In this document: one piece after another, positions 16,971 to 26,510 of the stretch | Numbering within the stretch: the first letter of the stretch is position 1 | How the letters are laid out: each line of letters begins with the position of its first letter | DNA from: Nostoc sp. MS1 | GTDB lineage: Bacteria; Cyanobacteriota; Cyanobacteriia; Cyanobacteriales; Nostocaceae | DNA: 64,000 nt | NCBI RefSeq assembly: GCF_019976755.1 | Contig: NZ_AP023443.1 | Span: 62,001-126,000, forward strand | Direction of reading: 5' to 3' | Made by a program: the position numbers and the translations under genes | Notes under the pieces: generated by a model | What the model saw: only the letters and a program-made list of their open reading frames with translations | Told to the model about the DNA's origin: nothing | Databases searched by the model: none

Positions 16971-19900
16971 ATGACTGATTTTGCCTCTAATTCTTCCCAA
17001 ATACAAACAAAACTACTTGCTAAGAAATACTTTGAGTTACACCCTTCTGCACAAAAAATTATCCAATTATTTGCAGTAATTTATGCACCCATAGACAAAA
17101 ATTCATTTTTAAGCTGTATTAGTAAAACTCGCGCTTTAGATGAAAACAATAAACCTTGGGGGACGAAAACTCTCAGTTCGCAAATTGATAAATTGGTAAA
17201 ATCAGGCTTATTAATACAGGAAAGTAGATCGGGTACTGAATGTCATCCTTTACTTACAGAAATTGCAACTCGTCATGCTGTACAAACCGGACAGTTTGAG
17301 AGCCAAGTTATGGCAGTTGAGGAAAAGCTACCCATACGGAAGCACTGGCAAAACGAAGCTCGGATGTTCCAAAGCTTACGCCAGTGTATCAGAGAAATCC
17401 GCATAGGTTTTTACCGTAAAGACCCTGGTTTTATTAATAAGCAAATTGAAGATTACCAGAAATACAGTTATAGCCAAGAAAAACTAGCGATAGAAAAGAT
17501 ATTAGAGCAGATATGCAATAATCCATTTGACGCAGATTGGCTGCATACCCTACCTCAAGGATTATTTGAAAGCTGTATATCTAGTATCCTGCTCAATGCC
17601 ACACTAAAATTGTCTGCTTGTGAAGATGCGTTTATGCTGCTGGAAGCAGAATGCTCTACAGATGGAAAACATCGCTCAGATTATCTGCACTTGATTTTAA
17701 CAGAGCAATTGCTGTTACGCGGTTGTAGCCAAGAAGCACAAGAGAGTTTAGAGCAGATATCTGATGAATATCAACATAACGCTGCGGTTTTTTGGGGTTG
17801 GTTAAGTTTTCTGCGGGGTGAGAACGACCAAGCTATTAAATATTATACAGATGCTCTCAAAGCCCTGAAAAAAGCTACAGGCAAACGCCAAGTATATTTT
17901 AATACTATAGGCGGGTTATTTTTCATCCTAGCACTGTTAAAAGATGGTTCAGCGCAAAGCCTACGCCAAGCAGAAGATTACGCTAATCTGATTGCGCGTC
18001 AATCAGATCATTGGCTGAGTTTTATTTATGCCAGACTGGAAATGGTATTGCAAGTTCACCTTGGTGATATTACCAAAAAACAATTTGTAGTCAATTCGCA
18101 TATTTCTCCTGTAGAAGAAGAAATTAGCTTACAAACATTGTTTTGCTCACTATGTCTTTACTGGATGGATGCTGATAGTGCTAAAAAACGCTTACCTAAT
18201 TTATTAGAGCCATTATATAGGAGATCGCTCGCCTCCGGTCATCACTGGTTGGCAATGGAAACAGCAGAACTCCTATCTCGACTCAAACCCAGTAGTAATT
18301 ATGATCAACAAGCAGCAACACTGCGAGAAGATAGCGGTATCCAAACTATCGTAGACCTAATTCAACCGCAAGAAGCTTGGGAAATGTGCCTCAATGCCCT
18401 GGCAAATCTTCAAAAGGAACCACAAACACAGCCAAAAGCAGAGTCAGAACTACGTTTAGCATGGTTCATTACCTTCTCTGGTAACAGATGTATCGTGCAA
18501 CCACGGGAACAGAAAGTTAATGCCAAAGGAGAGTGGAGTAAAGGTCGTCCCATCGCCATCAAGCGTTTAAGCAGTGGACTGAGTGAGTTTAATTACATCA
18601 CACCCCAAGATATACGAGTATGTAGTTGTATTGAGACATACGGCGATGGCTCTTATTATGGCAAAGTTGAGTATATATTCAATGAAAAAGCCATCTGTGC
18701 CTTAATTGGACACCCGTTGGTTTTTTGGGAAGATGCGCCCAATATCCGTGTAGAAATCGTCAAAGGAGAACCGGAACTACTAGTCAAAAAAGGAAAACAT
18801 GGTCGTCTCACCTTAGAATTTTCTCCCAAGTTACCAGCATCACAAAATATTCTGAATATTAAAGAAACCCCAACCCGTATTAAAGTCATTGAAATTACTA
18901 GCGAACATCGACGGATTACAGAGATCCTTGGTAAAGATAATAAATTAAATGTGCCGGCGATCGCCGAGAAGCAAGTTTTGGCAGCCATTAATGCCGTCTC
19001 TGGTATCGTCACAGTACATTCTGACATCGGTGGCGGCTCAGAAGGAGCAGAAGAAGTACCCGCCCAAACTCTCCCCCATATTCACCTGTTACCCGCCAAT
19101 ACGGGTTTGAAAATCACCATTTTGTCCCGCCCCTTTGCCCAAGGTGGCCCCTACTACCGTCCTGGTGCTGGTGGTGAAACTGTCATTGCCGAGATTGACG
19201 GTAAACGTTTGCAAACTAGACGCAATCTGCCCGAAGAGAAGCAACTAGCCAAAAACGCTGTAGCCGCCTGCCCTACCTTGAGTCGCACCCAAGAACGAGA
19301 TGGGGAATGGCTAATAGAAGACCCAGAGGAATGTTTAGAATTACTCCTAGAACTGCAAGCATTGGGAAGCAGCGTAGTCATGGCATGGCCAGAAGGAGAA
19401 AAGCTGCGTGTCAGCCACCAAGCAGACCTGAAAGACTTTAATTTATCAATTCAACGTCAACAAGACTGGTTTGCTGCTACTGGTGAGTTGAAATTGAATC
19501 AAGACTTAGTGCTGGATATGCAGCAACTCCTAGAACTGTTGGAGAAAACCCCTAGTCGTTTTATCCCCCTTGGTGATGGTCAATTTCTGGCTTTAACCCA
19601 AGCTTTTCGCAAACGCCTGGACGAATTGCGGATGTTTTCAGAAAAACACAGTAAAGGTATCCGGTTTCACCCATTAGCAACATTAGGGTTAGAGGATTTT
19701 GTCGATGAAGTAGGTAAGCTAAAAACAGATAAACACTGGAAAGCGCATATCCAGCGCCTCCAGGAGATGAAAAACCTCCAACCAGAATTACCATCTACAT
19801 TTGGGGCAGAATTACGTGACTATCAGATGGATGGCTTCTGTTGGCTGTCGCGGCTGGCGCATTGGGGTGTGGGTGCTTGTTTGGCAGACCAAATGGGACT

Positions 19901-21188
19901 GGGCAAGACCGTGCAAGCCTTGGCTGTCATCCTCAGAAACGCCCATGAAGGGCCGACCCTGATTATTGCTCCCACTTCCGTGTGCATGAATTGGGTGAGT
20001 GAAGCCCAGAAGTTTGCTCCCACCCTAAATATTATTCAATTTACTGGAGCTAACCGCCAAAAATTACTGGATAATTTACAACCCTTGGATATGTTGGTAT
20101 GCAGTTATGGTTTATTGCAGCAGGAAGAAGTAGCGCAAATGCTTTCTGGGGTACAGTGGCAAACGATTGTCTTAGATGAAGCCCAGGCAATCAAAAATAT
20201 GACCACTAAACGTTCCCAGGCTGCCATGAACCTAAAAGCTAATTTTAAGTTGCTGACTACTGGAACTCCCATTGAGAATCATCTAGGTGAGTTGTGGAAT
20301 CTGTTCCGCTTTATTAATCCTGGGTTATTGGGTTCTTTTGAAAGTTTTAATCAACGCTTTGCTATCCCCATTGAAAAATATCAGGATAAACTTGCACGTA
20401 ATAAACTCAAAAAACTGATTCAACCATTTCTTCTGCGACGGACTAAAAATCAGGTACTAGAAGAGTTACCTTCCCGCACCGAAATTTTACTTCATGTGGA
20501 GTTGAGCCGGGAAGAGAAAGCATTTTATGAAGCGTTGCGTCGTCAGGCGATATCTAAACTCAGCGAAAGTAATGCCGAAGCAGGAAATAAACATTTGCAA
20601 GTTTTAGCTGAGATTATGAAACTGCGTCGTGCTTGCTGTAATCCCAGCCTCGTTATGCCTGACACTGAATTATCCAGTTCCAAGTTGCAACTTTTTGGTG
20701 AGGTGCTGGGTGAACTTCTAGAAAATCGCCATAAGGCATTGGTATTTAGTCAATTTGTTGACCATCTGCACATCATTCGAGATTACTTGGATAAACAAAG
20801 TATTAATTATCAATACTTAGATGGCAGCACTTCTGTAGCAGAGCGTAAAAAACGGGTAGATGCGTTCCAAGCAGGGAACGGCGATGTCTTTCTCATTAGC
20901 CTCAAAGCGGGAGGTACAGGACTCAATTTAACTGCTGCCGATTATGTCATCCATACAGACCCCTGGTGGAATCCTGCCGTGGAAGACCAAGCCTCAGACC
21001 GCGCACATCGCATTGGGCAACAACGCCCGGTGACAATTTATCGCTTAGTAGCAAAGGATACCATTGAAGAAAAGATTGTAGAATTGCATCACCACAAGCG
21101 AGATTTAGCAGACAGCCTATTGGAAGGTGCTGATATGAGTGGCAAGATATCAACAGAAGCCTTATTAGAACTGATCACTGAAGTGTAA
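16971..21188 (+). CDS. SNF2/SWI2-family DNA helicase-like ATPase
   Basis: 1405 residues. Residues about 1-480 are helical with no clear domain. Residues about 500-900 contain the SNF2-associated region of bacterial members (HIHLLPANTGLKITILSRPF...). The ATPase core follows: DQMGLGKTVQALAVIL (Walker A, about 972), DEAQAIKN (motif II, about 1068), LLTTGTPIENHLGELWNLFR (III), and the C-terminal lobe with FSQFVDHL and GGTGLNLTAADYVIHTDPWW to DRAHRIGQ (V-VI). It should use ATP to move along double-stranded DNA and displace proteins or RNA polymerase, like HepA/RapA relatives. No partner gene is adjacent and no nuclease is fused. Confidence 0.92.
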   Translation: MTDFASNSSQIQTKLLAKKYFELHPSAQKIIQLFAVIYAPIDKNSFLSCISKTRALDENNKPWGTKTLSSQIDKLVKSGLLIQESRSGTECHPLLTEIATRHAVQTGQFESQVMAVEEKLPIRKHWQNEARMFQSLRQCIREIRIGFYRKDPGFINKQIEDYQKYSYSQEKLAIEKILEQICNNPFDADWLHTLPQGLFESCISSILLNATLKLSACEDAFMLLEAECSTDGKHRSDYLHLILTEQLLLRGCSQEAQESLEQISDEYQHNAAVFWGWLSFLRGENDQAIKYYTDALKALKKATGKRQVYFNTIGGLFFILALLKDGSAQSLRQAEDYANLIARQSDHWLSFIYARLEMVLQVHLGDITKKQFVVNSHISPVEEEISLQTLFCSLCLYWMDADSAKKRLPNLLEPLYRRSLASGHHWLAMETAELLSRLKPSSNYDQQAATLREDSGIQTIVDLIQPQEAWEMCLNALANLQKEPQTQPKAESELRLAWFITFSGNRCIVQPREQKVNAKGEWSKGRPIAIKRLSSGLSEFNYITPQDIRVCSCIETYGDGSYYGKVEYIFNEKAICALIGHPLVFWEDAPNIRVEIVKGEPELLVKKGKHGRLTLEFSPKLPASQNILNIKETPTRIKVIEITSEHRRITEILGKDNKLNVPAIAEKQVLAAINAVSGIVTVHSDIGGGSEGAEEVPAQTLPHIHLLPANTGLKITILSRPFAQGGPYYRPGAGGETVIAEIDGKRLQTRRNLPEEKQLAKNAVAACPTLSRTQERDGEWLIEDPEECLELLLELQALGSSVVMAWPEGEKLRVSHQADLKDFNLSIQRQQDWFAATGELKLNQDLVLDMQQLLELLEKTPSRFIPLGDGQFLALTQAFRKRLDELRMFSEKHSKGIRFHPLATLGLEDFVDEVGKLKTDKHWKAHIQRLQEMKNLQPELPSTFGAELRDYQMDGFCWLSRLAHWGVGACLADQMGLGKTVQALAVILRNAHEGPTLIIAPTSVCMNWVSEAQKFAPTLNIIQFTGANRQKLLDNLQPLDMLVCSYGLLQQEEVAQMLSGVQWQTIVLDEAQAIKNMTTKRSQAAMNLKANFKLLTTGTPIENHLGELWNLFRFINPGLLGSFESFNQRFAIPIEKYQDKLARNKLKKLIQPFLLRRTKNQVLEELPSRTEILLHVELSREEKAFYEALRRQAISKLSESNAEAGNKHLQVLAEIMKLRRACCNPSLVMPDTELSSSKLQLFGEVLGELLENRHKALVFSQFVDHLHIIRDYLDKQSINYQYLDGSTSVAERKKRVDAFQAGNGDVFLISLKAGGTGLNLTAADYVIHTDPWWNPAVEDQASDRAHRIGQQRPVTIYRLVAKDTIEEKIVELHHHKRDLADSLLEGADMSGKISTEALLELITEV

Positions 21189-21419
21189 GCGCCTCAGATT
21201 GTACTTGCCCGATTGGGCTGGTGTAATATGACGCTTCGTTCGCTCACTGCTTCTAGGATTATTGTAATTGATTTGCTAATATTTGCGATCGCTCTCACCC
21301 AATTAGACCATAATTTACATCAAGTTTCACCAGCGAACGTTTATAAAAATTGATTGAAAAGCACAAAAAGCCAATATTATTGGTGATTGAAATTGAACTA
21401 TACTGATGAGGATTTTTCA

Positions 21420-21806
21420 ATGACAAATATTGAACTTATTAAAGAACTTTACCGAGCTTTTAGAGAAAAAGATTACGATGCCTTTTTGAAAATTTGCACT
21501 TGTGATCTGGAATGGATTCAAAACCCAGGATTTCCTGGAGGGAAAACTTACATCGGCGCACAAGCTGTAATTGAAGGAGTATTCAAAGCTTTCAATAACG
21601 ATTGGCAGTCATGGTCATTTGAAACCGAGCAATATCTTGATGCTGGAGAAACTATTATTGTCATTGGTAAATATGCAGGCTGCCACCGCATATCAGGGAG
21701 GTCGTTTCTATCTGGGGCTGCTCATGTGTATGATATTTGTAATGGGAAAGTGTGTCGATTTCGGCAGTTTACAGATACCAAAATTATTTGGGATGCGATG
21801 ATTTAG
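21420..21806 (+). CDS. SnoaL-like / NTF2-fold protein
   Basis: 128 residues from the ATG at 21420, which has GAGG 9 nt upstream; a longer frame from 21387 lacks one. The start (MTNIELIKELYRAFREKDYD), the following CDLEWIQNPGFPGG and the late SGAAHVYDICNGKVCRFRQF are typical of the SnoaL-like/ketosteroid-isomerase cone fold. These proteins bind small hydrophobic ligands or are enzymes. The active-site residues are too variable to assign a reaction. Monocistronic; cytosolic. Confidence 0.75.
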   Translation: MTNIELIKELYRAFREKDYDAFLKICTCDLEWIQNPGFPGGKTYIGAQAVIEGVFKAFNNDWQSWSFETEQYLDAGETIIVIGKYAGCHRISGRSFLSGAAHVYDICNGKVCRFRQFTDTKIIWDAMI

Positions 21807-21978
21807 GCTATTTCTAACCAATCGCATACTACTGACCAATAACCGTCTACAAAGCGATTTTGCCAGCATACACTGCTCTCATTATCTATTCCAAAACGGC
21901 TAACCACTAGTAATACTGACACCTGACCAAATTTTTCAAACTGCACAACGGGAGTGCAAGTGTTCTTTTCATTTCCAC

Positions 21979-22116
21979 AACTCACCCCATCCAATTCACC
22001 TAATTAGGAGCAGATGCCCCCAACTGCTTAAATATCACAGGCTGATGCTCATCAATTGCCACCATTACGCCCCAACGCTCATCACTTGTTAAAGTATTGA
22101 GGAAGTCCTTGTCTAC
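21979..22116 (-). repeat. Degenerate copy of the 3' end of the CyRepA1 replication gene
   Basis: The plus-strand text CTCACCCCATCCAATTCACC, then GCTCATCAATTGCCACCAT and CGCTCATCACTTGT, matches the 3' end of the replication gene at 28689-28826 with scattered mismatches. In the minus direction it would encode the VAIDEQ...W.NWMG tail with breaks. It is a relic of a second rep gene and fills most of the 21807-22243 gap; nothing else is seen there. Confidence 0.7.
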
Positions 22117-22243
22117 CGAGCAAGATGATAAAAGTTACTCTTAAAATAGAAAAACTTATGATTGGTTAAAGCTTTTTATAAATGACTTGCATATAGTTAA
22201 ATTCCATGTTAGACAGCAAGTAGCATAATATTTGCCAGTATTT

Positions 22244-24991
22244 ATGAATAAAGCTATGGCTAGTGATGATGGGCAATTGCGGTATCAGTCTTCTGCATTA
22301 AATGCTTTATTTGAGTCTGTTTCTAAAAAATTTAGTGTAGCAGTAGTTTTAATCGGTAGTGTTGTAATCATTGGTTGGATAAAAGATATTTCCTTTCTCA
22401 AGAGTATTTTGCCGGGATGGGTAGCGATGAAAGCGAACACAGCTATCTGTTTAATATTAGGGGGAATATCTTTATGGCTGTGGCATTGGCAACCAAAAAC
22501 AGTCATCAAACGTTGTACTGCTCAAGTCTGTGCTGTTGTGGTTTCATTAATTGGTTTGATGACATTGCTTCAGTATGCTTTTAACTTAGACTTTGGCATA
22601 GACCAATTTTTTTTCCAAACTAGGATCGATCCGCTAGGTGATGCGGCTCCTGGTCGAATGGCGGTTCATACAGCGTTCAATTTCGTATTACTAGGAATCA
22701 GTTTACTGCTGTTAAATCTGGCTGTTCCTCAATATTTAGTGATCCAAATATGCACAATAGTGGCATTTTTGATTAGCGCAATGGGGTTGTTAGGATATTT
22801 ATATGGTAATGCACTTTTTTATAGATTTGGTTCTATAACATCAATTGCCGCGCATACAGCAGTTGGATTTTTGTTGCTAACAAGCGGAATTTTATTTGCC
22901 TGTCCAAACCGTGGATTGATGGTTTTAGTCACAAGTAAGAATGCGGGTGGAAGCGTGGCAAGATTTTTATTACCTGCATCGATTTTATTTCCACCCCTCA
23001 TGTGTTGGCTGGTTTTATCTGGCTATCGATTGCAGATTTATACTGCCGAGTTCGGACTGTGTATTTTAAGTATTCTGAATATTATAGTTTTTGTGTGTTT
23101 GATTGCGTGGAATGCCAGTTGGCTAAACATTATTGATCGTCAGCGTCAGCGAGCGCAAACAGCACTAAGAAAAGCAAATGAACAACTAGAACATAAAGTC
23201 TTCTTACGCACTAGACAACTATTAATAACCTTGGGTTTATTACAACAAGAGATTGCTGAACGTAAATCGGTAGAACAGGCGTTATTTGAAGAAAAAGAAT
23301 TGGCTTTAGTAACATTACAATCTATTGGAGATGGGGTAATTACAACTGATGCAACAGGTTTGATTAAATACCTAAATCCAGTAGCACAAGCCTTAACTGG
23401 CTGGAACTTAAGTGAAGCATTAGGATTACCATTGACACAAGTTTTCACAATTATTGATGAAATTAGTCGTCAACCTGCACAAAATTCAGTAGAAAAAGTT
23501 TTACATTCTAATGTAATTGTAGGTCTAACTAATCATACTGTCTTAATTAACCGCAACGGTGCAGAGTTGTCGATTGAAGATAATGCTGCGCCAATTCGGA
23601 CTAGCAATGGTCAGATTCTTGGTGCAGTGCTAGTGTTTCATGATGTAACTCAAAGCCGCAATTTAGCACGCTTACTATCTTGGCAAGCTACTCACGATAG
23701 CTTAACTCGATTAGCTAACAGACGCGAATTTGAAAATCGCTTAGTACAAGCTGTAACTAGTGCTCAGACATCTGAGGCACAACACGTACTATGTTATTTA
23801 GATTTAGATCAGTTCAAAATTATTAATGATACTTGTGGTCATGTTGCTGGTGATGAACTATTATGCCAAGTTGCGAGTTTGTTTCAAACTTATATACGAC
23901 CGCACGATACTCTAGCACGTTTAGGTGGAGATGAGTTTGGCATCATACTCAATAATTGCTCTGTTAATGCTGCCTTATTAATTACTCATCAATTACGTGA
24001 AGCAGTCCAAAATTTTCGTTTTGTGTGGAAGCAGGACAAAATCTTTAATTTAAGCATCAGCATCGGTTTAGTTGCCATCAGTATTGATACTGATAATGCG
24101 AATGGTGCTTTAAGTGTGGCCGATGCAGCTTGCTATGTTGCTAAGAATCAAGGGCGCAATCGTATACACGTTTATCAGACTAATGATTTGGAGTTAACAA
24201 AACAACGAAGTGAAATGTTATGGGTAGGAAGAATTACTCAAGCGTTAGAAGACAATCGTTTTCGCCTTTATTATCAGTCTATTATTCCTTTAGCTCCTAC
24301 TTATCATTTAACAGAGCATTATGAAGTTCTTCTGCGCTTGATTGACGAAACTGGTAAAGTAGTCTCCCCAATGACATTTATTCCAGCAGCTGAACGTTAT
24401 AATCTCATGCAAAATATTGACCGTTGGGTAATTCATACCTTCTTTGCTAATCTTGCGCAATACAGAAATTCTCAATATCCTGATTTTCTATCACTTAAAC
24501 ACAGTCGTAGCTGTTTATATACGATTAATCTTTCTGGCGCAAGTATTAATGACGAGCAATTTATCAATTTTGTGTGCGAACAATTTATCTCACATCAAAT
24601 ACCACCAACTACTATTTGTTTTGAAATTACGGAAACTGTTGCGATTAAAAACCTGGGTAAAGCTGCTCAATTTATTCGTTCACTCAAGGAATTTGGTTGT
24701 TGCTTTGCCTTAGACGATTTTGGTAGTGGTATGTCTTCGTTTGCTTATCTAAAAAATCTGCCAGTAGATTACTTAAAAATTGATGGCAGTTTTGTCAAGA
24801 ATATTGTGGAAGAGCCAGTTAACTTAGCAATGGTAGACGCTATTAATAAAATTGGTCAGGTAATGGGGCTAAAAACTATTGCTGAGTTTGTAGAAAATAA
24901 CACTGTTCTAGAAGTCATACAAAACCTTGGAGTAGATTATGCTCAAGGTTATGGTATTGCACAACCAGTTCCTTTTAGTTTTCCATCATAG
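22244..24991 (+). CDS. Membrane-bound GGDEF/EAL protein with PAS sensor (c-di-GMP turnover)
   Basis: About 915 residues from the ATG at 22244 (a TTG 12 nt upstream is in frame). Residues about 20-290 hold eight or so transmembrane helices. A coiled coil at about 305-345 leads to a PAS domain (355-465, LVTLQSIGDGVITTDATGLI). The GGDEF domain has an intact catalytic RLGGDEFGI at about 560, with RxxD five residues before it, so product inhibition is likely. The EAL domain (about 655-905) has EVLLR, EITETVAI and DDFGSGMSSFAYLKNLPVDY followed by LKIDGSF, so the metal-binding residues look intact. It may make or break c-di-GMP depending on the membrane/PAS signal. Confidence 0.92.
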   Translation: MNKAMASDDGQLRYQSSALNALFESVSKKFSVAVVLIGSVVIIGWIKDISFLKSILPGWVAMKANTAICLILGGISLWLWHWQPKTVIKRCTAQVCAVVVSLIGLMTLLQYAFNLDFGIDQFFFQTRIDPLGDAAPGRMAVHTAFNFVLLGISLLLLNLAVPQYLVIQICTIVAFLISAMGLLGYLYGNALFYRFGSITSIAAHTAVGFLLLTSGILFACPNRGLMVLVTSKNAGGSVARFLLPASILFPPLMCWLVLSGYRLQIYTAEFGLCILSILNIIVFVCLIAWNASWLNIIDRQRQRAQTALRKANEQLEHKVFLRTRQLLITLGLLQQEIAERKSVEQALFEEKELALVTLQSIGDGVITTDATGLIKYLNPVAQALTGWNLSEALGLPLTQVFTIIDEISRQPAQNSVEKVLHSNVIVGLTNHTVLINRNGAELSIEDNAAPIRTSNGQILGAVLVFHDVTQSRNLARLLSWQATHDSLTRLANRREFENRLVQAVTSAQTSEAQHVLCYLDLDQFKIINDTCGHVAGDELLCQVASLFQTYIRPHDTLARLGGDEFGIILNNCSVNAALLITHQLREAVQNFRFVWKQDKIFNLSISIGLVAISIDTDNANGALSVADAACYVAKNQGRNRIHVYQTNDLELTKQRSEMLWVGRITQALEDNRFRLYYQSIIPLAPTYHLTEHYEVLLRLIDETGKVVSPMTFIPAAERYNLMQNIDRWVIHTFFANLAQYRNSQYPDFLSLKHSRSCLYTINLSGASINDEQFINFVCEQFISHQIPPTTICFEITETVAIKNLGKAAQFIRSLKEFGCCFALDDFGSGMSSFAYLKNLPVDYLKIDGSFVKNIVEEPVNLAMVDAINKIGQVMGLKTIAEFVENNTVLEVIQNLGVDYAQGYGIAQPVPFSFPS

Positions 24992-25004
24992 CCATCAAGC
25001 CTTT

Positions 25005-25330
25005 TACCCCATCCATTCCACCCAATCGGGAGTCTGTGCGATCAACTGGTCAAACATTTGCGGCTGATGCTACTCATCAATTGCCACCATTACGCATGTG
25101 GTGAGATTGTCTAAAGTTCTGTAAAGGATGCGGGATTTTGCTAGCACTGGTGAATATGTAAGTAACCTATTTTTTCCTCCGGCGATCGCCGATTCTTGTG
25201 CGGTTGCTTTTTATTGTTTGACCAGCTTCATCCGTTTTTTGTTAGAGAAAGCGCCAGCCTGCCGTAGTGCAGCAGTGGGGTTCGGGTGAGCAAAGAACTC
25301 CTCAACTGCTTTTGTCAAACCATCAGCCAC
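25005..25330 (-). repeat. Relic plasmid block: rep-gene tail joined to small plasmid frames (copy A)
   Basis: Read on the minus strand, 25150-25095 encodes LAKSRILYRTLDNLTTC, which matches the frame at 32.5 kb. It then runs directly into VMVAIDE, a stop, and PQMFDQLIAQTPDWVEWMG (25094-25005), the tail of the replication protein at 28692. Upstream on this strand (25330-25211) is AVEEFFAHPNPTAALRQAGA, shared with 32560-32660. It is a chimera of two plasmid segments, with frame damage. Confidence 0.65.
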
Positions 25331-25465
25331 AACTGGCTCGTGGCAAGCGTAGATGTAAACTGATTGTTGTACTCCGTTGACCAAACGATATTCCTGGCGA
25401 TCGCCTAAATGATTAAATCCTTGGCTGTTAACCGCAAAGATTGGTAACAATAGGAATAAGCACAA
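25211..25465 (-). CDS. Small possible secreted protein, unknown family
   Basis: 84 codons from a TTG at 25465 that follows TTAGGAAAACG, a fair ribosome-binding site. The start (MCLFLLLPIFAVNSQGF) looks like a short signal sequence. The body is GDRQEYRLVNGVQQSVYIYA, CHEPVVADGLTK, AVEEFFAHPNPTAALRQAGA and KRMKLVKQ. The last 40 codons are repeated at 32560-32660, where the 5' part is missing, so this may be the fuller copy of a plasmid gene. It is divergent from the Bax-inhibitor gene 28 bp away. Function unknown; it may be a relic. Confidence 0.4.
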   Translation of the reverse strand: MCLFLLLPIFAVNSQGFNHLGDRQEYRLVNGVQQSVYIYACHEPVVADGLTKAVEEFFAHPNPTAALRQAGAFSNKKRMKLVKQ

Positions 25466-25492
25466 CGTTTTCCTAAAAAACAGTTTTTCAAT

Positions 25493-26221
25493 ATGAGCAA
25501 TACCAGTAATTTTCGTGAAGCTATCCGTGAGGCTAAATCTCACGCCCTCGTTGGCCCAAACGTAATTGCCAACGCCCTCCCCTACGTCGGTGGTGGATTG
25601 GTGCTAACCGCATTAGGAACTTACGGCGGTTTGGGAGTTATCCGTACTAACCCCGGAATATTCTTTCCTACCTTCATTGGTGCGGTGATTGTAGAGTTAA
25701 TATTGTTCTTTGTGGCCCAAAATGTTGCCCAAAAAGGTAACAAGGGTGTTGCACTACCCCTGCTGGCAACCTACAGTCTCTTGTCTGGATATACTCTTAG
25801 TGGCTTGGTTTATGTCGCTTTGAGATCCCAAGGTGTTGGCATTCAAGGTATTGGTTTAGCTGCCCTTGGTTGTGGCGTTACCTTTATTGCTGCCCGTCAA
25901 ATTGGTTCAAATCTTTCTGAACAAGATGGCATGGCTTTGACAAAAACCATCAATCTCGGCGTTATCGCCTTGCTGGTTGTATGCCTTGTCCAATTTGGGT
26001 TTGCCATGTTTGGTGTTTACACGCCAAATTGGTTAGAAATCGCCATCTCCGGTTTAGGAGTATTCCTGTTTGTTGGGGTTTCCGTTGTTGATTTCTACAT
26101 CTTGCCCCGCACTTACAGCGATGACCAATATCTGCCTGCTGCTTTGTCGATGTACCTTACTTACATCAACTTGTTTGTCTTTATCTTGCGGTTGCTAATT
26201 GCCATCAATGGCCGCGATTAA
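25493..26221 (+). CDS. Bax inhibitor-1 (YccA/UPF0005) family membrane protein
   Basis: 242 residues with about seven hydrophobic helices from residue 28 to the end. A soluble start (MSNTSNFREAIREAKSHALV) is followed by the pattern of the BI-1 family, including GLAALGCGVTFIAARQIG and, near the C-terminus, ISGLGVFLFVGVSVVDFYIL and LYINLF-like YLTYINLFVFILRLL. In other organisms the family forms pH-sensitive Ca2+ leak channels; here that is extrapolation. An intrinsic terminator follows, so it is transcribed alone. Confidence 0.85.
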   Translation: MSNTSNFREAIREAKSHALVGPNVIANALPYVGGGLVLTALGTYGGLGVIRTNPGIFFPTFIGAVIVELILFFVAQNVAQKGNKGVALPLLATYSLLSGYTLSGLVYVALRSQGVGIQGIGLAALGCGVTFIAARQIGSNLSEQDGMALTKTINLGVIALLVVCLVQFGFAMFGVYTPNWLEIAISGLGVFLFVGVSVVDFYILPRTYSDDQYLPAALSMYLTYINLFVFILRLLIAINGRD

Positions 26222-26260
26222 TTGTCTGTAGACGCTAACACAAGTAAAGTTTTATCAAGT

Positions 26261-26299
26261 AAAAACCGTGGTTAAATTTTTAGTAACCACGGTTTTTTT
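26261..26299 (+). terminator. Rho-independent terminator after the Bax inhibitor-1 gene
   Basis: AAACCGTGGTTA pairs with TAACCACGGTTT across a short AT-rich loop, and the 3' arm runs into seven T. It lies about 40 bp after the stop codon of the upstream gene. This is a textbook intrinsic terminator. Confidence 0.9.
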
Positions 26300-26510
26300 A
26301 TTTGTTTAACAGTAGGATATGTGGATAAGTTAAGCCTCAAGTGAGCATGATTTCTCAAGCTACTTTCTGGGATAATTCTGCCAGTTTTTATCAGATACTT
26401 CAAGAAATTGATTTCCTCAAAGCTACAAAGAAACAATATCAGTGATTATGCTTTGAATCCATATCATGAGTTAAAATCTCATTTTTTATTTCAAATCACA
26501 ATTATGTATA

